DNA from: an uncultured Bacteroidales bacterium
GTDB lineage: Bacteria > Bacteroidota > Bacteroidia > Bacteroidales > Salinivirgaceae
Length of the DNA stretch: 64,000 nucleotides
Assembly (NCBI GenBank): GCA_937981765.1
Contig: CALJOM010000006.1
Coordinates: 62,001 to 126,000 of the forward strand
Direction of reading: 5' to 3'
Shown: piece by piece, positions 60,899-64,000 of the stretch
Position numbering within the stretch: position 1 is the stretch's first letter
Layout: the number at the start of each line of letters is the position of its first letter
Position numbers and translations under genes: made by a program
Notes under the pieces: generated by a model
Databases searched by the model: none
What the model was told of the DNA's origin: nothing
Seen by the model: the letters and a program-made list of their open reading frames with translations, nothing else

Positions 60899-61654
60899 AT
60901 GCAACTTAACACATCTTCATTACGACGTATAGCCCTGTTAATTAAACGCTATTTTATTATAAATTCCAATGTAATTTTGATTGCAGGGGCAACCATCCTC
61001 GGAGTGTTACTCGCCAACACGGTTTTGAATACCTATTTAAACAACAAGATTTTCTTAGAATCAAACTTTGTGTCCAAAGCATCTGTTTATTTCTTTATTA
61101 CCGGGCTTGTAATCACATCCGGAATATTTCGTGAATTGAAAGCTTTTAACAAGGGGTGGTTTTACCTGATGCTACCGGCTAATCCAAGGGAGAAATTCCT
61201 GGTCGCCAGGCTTGTAAGTTCGGTTGGTTATTCGCTAGTGACAATGTTAGCCCTATTTCTGTTTTCGCTATTGTTTTCATTGATTGCAACCTTGATGTTT
61301 ACTCCAACGTTTTATTTGTTCAACCCTTTTGCATTTGATTTTCTCAATGTGGTAAAGCATTATCTGATATTGCAATCCATGTTTTTCCATGGGGCAATTG
61401 CATTCCGGATTTACAATTTTTTTAAAACCGTTTTATCGGTTTTGGGAATTATCACCCTGTTTTTTTTAATATCGGGACTAACCATGCGATTAGTATATGG
61501 TTCCTGGGAGTTTGCCGTAACGGAACAACTTTTTACTAATAAATCGTTTTTCGTGAACCTTATTAACCAAATTAGCAAAGCTTTGTACTATTTTATCTTC
61601 GAACCATTTCTCCTAACGGTGAGTTACTTTAAATTCAGAGAAAAGGAGATTTAA
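60899..61654 (+). CDS. ABC-2 type transporter permease
   Basis: A membrane protein of about 251 aa with six hydrophobic helices (for example VILIAGATILGVLLANTVL, FFITGLVITSGIF, VTMLALFLFSLLFSLIATL). It sits directly after the ATPase gene and is evidently its membrane partner. The motif FRELKAFNKGWFYLMLPANPREKFLVARL after helix 2 is common in Bacteroidota ABC-2 permeases of this operon type. The Met at 60899 (MQLNTSSLRRIALL) is preferred to 60872. Cargo is unknown; similar systems are linked to envelope stress or peptide resistance. Confidence 0.85.
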   Translation: MQLNTSSLRRIALLIKRYFIINSNVILIAGATILGVLLANTVLNTYLNNKIFLESNFVSKASVYFFITGLVITSGIFRELKAFNKGWFYLMLPANPREKFLVARLVSSVGYSLVTMLALFLFSLLFSLIATLMFTPTFYLFNPFAFDFLNVVKHYLILQSMFFHGAIAFRIYNFFKTVLSVLGIITLFFLISGLTMRLVYGSWEFAVTEQLFTNKSFFVNLINQISKALYYFIFEPFLLTVSYFKFREKEI

Positions 61655-61656
61655 CC

Positions 61657-62004
61657 ATGAAATTTAAGGAAGAACAACCCATTTATCTTCAAATTGCCGA
61701 TCTTATCTGCGAAAATATATTATCGGGTCGATGGCCTCCCGGCGAACGCATCCCTTCGGTTCGCGACGCAGCTGTGTCGATGGAAGTAAACCCTAATACC
61801 GCCCTGAGAGCTTACGATTATTTGCAAAATCTTGGTATAATCTACAAAAATAGAGGTATTGGGTATTTCGTAGCAGAAGATGGGCTAGAAAAAACAAGAG
61901 TCTTGAAGCGAGAAGATTTTTTTTCCAATATTCTTCCCAATGTGATCAAAACTATGAAATTGCTTGGAATTCAATACGCCGAAATTGAGAAGTATTTCGA
62001 CTAA
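61657..62004 (+). CDS. GntR-family regulator, YtrA subfamily
   Basis: A 115-aa short GntR regulator. The winged helix occupies residues 5-75 (QPIYLQIADLICENILSGRWPPGERIPSVRDAA, NPNTALRAYDYLQ), with a short helical tail instead of a ligand domain, as in YtrA. These regulators usually repress their own ABC operon. It starts 2 bp after the permease stop, and operator-like repeats lie at the operon promoter, consistent with autoregulation. The inducer is unknown. Confidence 0.93.
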   Translation: MKFKEEQPIYLQIADLICENILSGRWPPGERIPSVRDAAVSMEVNPNTALRAYDYLQNLGIIYKNRGIGYFVAEDGLEKTRVLKREDFFSNILPNVIKTMKLLGIQYAEIEKYFD

Positions 62005-62123
62005 AGAAATTAATTTTGAGCAACATTCGGTAATATTTTGATAATCGATATTTTACACTCTAAAATTAACGCATATAAAATTATGAAAACAAGTACAAAA
62101 TTCTTTTAGGCGGCTTAAGCTTT

Positions 62124-62816
62124 TTGCTGGTAATGGTAGTCACCATTCAAGTCATACTGAAAAATGCCGGTGTTTCAGCAACCTCGGTACCTGATGAAAG
62201 CATCGGGCTGGAAAAAACGTACAATATACAGCCTTTTTCATCATTGGTGGTTATTGGTGCTATCGATTTGGAATATATTCCCGGCGATTCACTAAAGTTT
62301 TCTGTGGTTGGGGGGCAACAGAATATCGAAAAGTTGAAAATTAATTCTTCAGACGATAGGTTAACAATCGAATGCACAAACATTCATGGGAATTTCATAA
62401 AATGCGTGCTAAACTCGCCGGTGTTTACTTCTCTTGAGGTTACGGCCGGTGCGAGGTTCAGAAGCGACAGTTTATTTTCTGTCAATGAGTTAAATATCTC
62501 ATCCGAGGCTGGGTCAAGTGTTTTGATTAATGGGATGTTCAATGATATTAAGGTTGAATCTAACGCCGGAAGCTCTGTTCTTCTAACCGGCAAAGCTGTT
62601 TCGGCAATTTTTGAAGCCAATGCCGGAGCTAGAATTAACGCTAAGGAGTTTATTGTCGAAAATGCAACCGTGGAGGCCAATGCTGGGGCTCTAGTTGTTG
62701 TTAATTCAGCAAAAATTACTGCCAAAGCCAATGCTGGTGCAACAATCCGATACAACTCTATCGCAGTACTAAGCAGTGTAAATACCAGCAGTGGAGGAAG
62801 CATAAGCGCCTATTAA
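62124..62816 (+). CDS. DUF2807 (head GIN domain) protein with apparent 5' frameshift
   Basis: A secreted beta-helix protein of the DUF2807/GIN family (about residues 30-230), with repeating strand motifs such as SNAGSSVLL, EANAGARINA, EANAGALVVV and KANAGATIRY. The natural start seems to be ATG 62083 (MKTSTKF), which reads into a stop at 62107-62109. Adding one T in the TTCTTTT run near 62101-62107 would join it to LLGGLSFLLVMVVTIQVIL, a proper signal anchor. As read, only weak internal starts (TTG 62124, ATG 62133) exist. It is the last gene of the ABC-GntR operon. Confidence 0.8.
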   Translation: MLVMVVTIQVILKNAGVSATSVPDESIGLEKTYNIQPFSSLVVIGAIDLEYIPGDSLKFSVVGGQQNIEKLKINSSDDRLTIECTNIHGNFIKCVLNSPVFTSLEVTAGARFRSDSLFSVNELNISSEAGSSVLINGMFNDIKVESNAGSSVLLTGKAVSAIFEANAGARINAKEFIVENATVEANAGALVVVNSAKITAKANAGATIRYNSIAVLSSVNTSSGGSISAY

Positions 62817-62907
62817 TTTTGCTTCATCTATGCCACCTGAGTGTTTTGTCGATATTTAGGCGCATGCTTCTTTGCCCTCAGAGATTACTGAGGGCGACGT
62901 ATAACAA

Positions 62908-62940
62908 AAAACTCCGGGGATTCCACATTTCCCCGGAGTT
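62908..62940. terminator. Bidirectional terminator after the DUF2807 gene
   Basis: A perfect 12-bp stem aaactccgggga (62908-62919) / tccccggagttt (62929-62940), flanked by an A-run and T-rich DNA. It serves the convergent DUF2807 gene and the T9SS protein gene at 62964. Confidence 0.88.
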
Positions 62941-62963
62941 TCTTACAAAAATAGGTTCAAATC

Positions 62964-63671
62964 TTAATTTTTCAACAACTTCTGACTTCTTACCGGTTTA
63001 TTAGATTGATCAAGAAGTTGAATGATGTACATTCCTCGGGGTAGAGATTCAATATGGATTTCTTGATTGTTGCTAATAATGTCCGATTGCATTACCTGTT
63101 TTCCCAGAGCATTAAAAATTACCATTTTACTGCCGGCTGCATGTGAAATAATAAATTTATTGATAGCTGGATTGGGGTATAATTTAATAGCTGCCGGGTC
63201 AATTCCTCCAATAGTAGCCACTGTCATTTCGAACACAACTATTACTCTAGCCGAATCGTTTGGGTTGTTTACATCAAAAGCTTTAAAAGCAATTCGTGAT
63301 GTGCCAGGTTGGTTAAGGTCGGGAGAAAAGTCGGCATCTAAGGTAGAAGGAGCAAACGATCCTCCAGGAATAGTCATGGCAAATTCGCTTAAATTCACAA
63401 ATGGAGGATAGCAGCTAACCCAGCAGAAAGCGCATATCGATTCTCCATGCAGTTCAATTGTCTGCTTTTGAACTTTTACCGATATGGCGTTTGAGCCTTC
63501 ATTTTTTACTTTGAGGTGGGCTTGAATGAATTCGGTGCCCACTTCCCCAGATACTACATATTCGGCGTTTTGGCCAAGAAGTTGGTCACGAGTAGTGTAG
63601 AAGCGAATGTTTTGAGCGGTTGTGCTAAAAATGCTGAGTGCCAGACTAATAATGAATAGTGTTTTTTTCAT
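62964..63671 (-). CDS. Small secreted protein with T9SS type A sorting domain
   Basis: A 235-aa protein from Met 63671 (MKKTLFIISLALSIFSTTAQ, a signal peptide). The longer frame to 63725 adds 18 residues before the signal and is rejected. An Ig-like beta domain (about 20-150) has three Cys in ESICAFCWVSCYPP. A T9SS sorting domain starts IKLYPNPAINKFIISH (about 165) and ends SNKPVRSQKLLKN. It is predicted to be exported by the type IX system. The preceding Omp28-type gene lies just upstream on the same strand. Confidence 0.88.
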   Translation of the reverse strand: MKKTLFIISLALSIFSTTAQNIRFYTTRDQLLGQNAEYVVSGEVGTEFIQAHLKVKNEGSNAISVKVQKQTIELHGESICAFCWVSCYPPFVNLSEFAMTIPGGSFAPSTLDADFSPDLNQPGTSRIAFKAFDVNNPNDSARVIVVFEMTVATIGGIDPAAIKLYPNPAINKFIISHAAGSKMVIFNALGKQVMQSDIISNNQEIHIESLPRGMYIIQLLDQSNKPVRSQKLLKN

Positions 63672-63735
63672 AGTATTGCGGATTAAGAGTTTTTTAACAT
63701 GTTGAAATTTATTTCCGGAAATCAAATTACATGCC

Positions 63736-64000
63736 TTAGTTCGAAGTGGATAGCTTCTTTGTCCCCGACTGAACTACTTCATCGTTACTGTTAACAACAA
63801 ATGCAACTACCGACAAATGTTGTATTCTCCATTGCTCATTGATGGATGTTTGGTACGATACTTTTCTTCGTTGTTGTGGATTAAAAAGCGATATGGAGTC
63901 TCCTAAATGGCTTGTGAAACCATGCCTGACTACATGATCGTGCACATAGTCCGCTATTGAGGTGGCTCCATTGGCCTGGCGACCAACAATAGAGTCTTCT
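63736..64000 (-). CDS. C-terminal part of an Omp28-type secreted protein, 5' end outside window
   Basis: The frame is open to the window edge: the sequence before the GTG at 63945 translates without stop (SIVGRQANGATSIADYV). The visible 87 residues end with QWRIQHLSVVAFVVNSNDEVVQSG, which resembles the last strand-rich part of Omp28-related proteins. The gene is probably in one transcript with the T9SS protein downstream. Only the C-terminus is visible, so the family call is tentative. Confidence 0.55.
   Translation of the reverse strand, partial: EDSIVGRQANGATSIADYVHDHVVRHGFTSHLGDSISLFNPQQRRKVSYQTSINEQWRIQHLSVVAFVVNSNDEVVQSGTKKLSTSN

Noticed and set aside
62384-62803. A 139-codon minus-strand frame opposite the DUF2807 gene
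   Set aside because: It is the mirror of the Ala/Asn-rich repeats of the DUF2807 protein, which has clear family motifs.
1-64000. Integrated phage, insertion sequence or defence island
   Set aside because: No transposase, integrase, capsid, restriction or toxin-antitoxin genes were recognised, and gene content is core-type throughout.

Overview
The window is a chromosomal segment of a Gram-negative Bacteroidota bacterium, most likely Bacteroidales or Marinilabiliales-like. Supporting signs are type IX secretion (T9SS) C-terminal sorting domains, Omp28, DUF4837 and DUF5916 family proteins, a SusC-style TonB receptor with a carboxypeptidase-regulatory N-domain, a glycine-lipid acyltransferase pair, lipid A genes (lpxB and an LpxL-like enzyme), and repeated TAnnTTTG -7 boxes in front of genes with no obvious Shine-Dalgarno sequence. 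Almost everything is core-type housekeeping. I see no phage, no intact insertion sequence and no CRISPR array.

Layout. 1-7.2 kb: the end of an M3 peptidase, then a minus-strand block with a small tail-anchored protein, SpoIID/LytB protein, LpxB, a membrane protein, SurE, and GlsB/GlsA-like acyltransferases. 7.2-14.7 kb: a 1630-aa gingipain-type C25 protease (PorU2-like) and a DUF5916 outer-membrane protein. 14.8-23.8 kb: LuxC-type acyl-CoA reductase, Crp/Fnr regulator, RlmD, FloA-NfeD-ClpS, a Wzx-like flippase, a DUF4837 lipoprotein and PurN. 24-31 kb: GlnRS, TrkH, tRNA-Val(GAC), an Fe-alcohol dehydrogenase and an M14 carboxypeptidase. 31-37.7 kb: a TPP riboswitch with its own terminator ahead of a TonB receptor, then YjbQ, a Nudix hydrolase and a TPR-PAS hybrid kinase with a degenerate receiver. 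37.7-46.2 kb: 5'-nucleotidase, PspC protein, radical SAM protein, threonine aldolase, tryptophanase (with a possible leader ORF), a T9SS Omp28 protein and a cold-shock protein with a long 5' UTR. 46.2-53 kb: a five-gene heterodisulfide-reductase-like operon followed upstream by a NarL/NarX-type two-component system. 53-59.8 kb: ECF sigma factor, transketolase C-half, VWA protein, cupin, LpxL-like acyltransferase, HEAT protein and a lipoprotein. 59.9-62.8 kb: an ABC-GntR-DUF2807 operon with two apparent single-base frameshifts and an operator-like repeat. 62.9-64 kb: two secreted T9SS/Omp28-type proteins, the last one cut by the window edge.

The most interesting parts are the Hdr-like operon with a fused cytochrome b/HdrD subunit, the ABC-GntR-GIN operon with an ACTAATAC triple repeat over its start and a frameshift inside the ATPase P-loop, the riboswitch-terminator unit controlling a presumed thiamine receptor, and the tnaA upstream region. 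None is clearly a new system. The Hdr-like operon is the best candidate for undescribed biochemistry.
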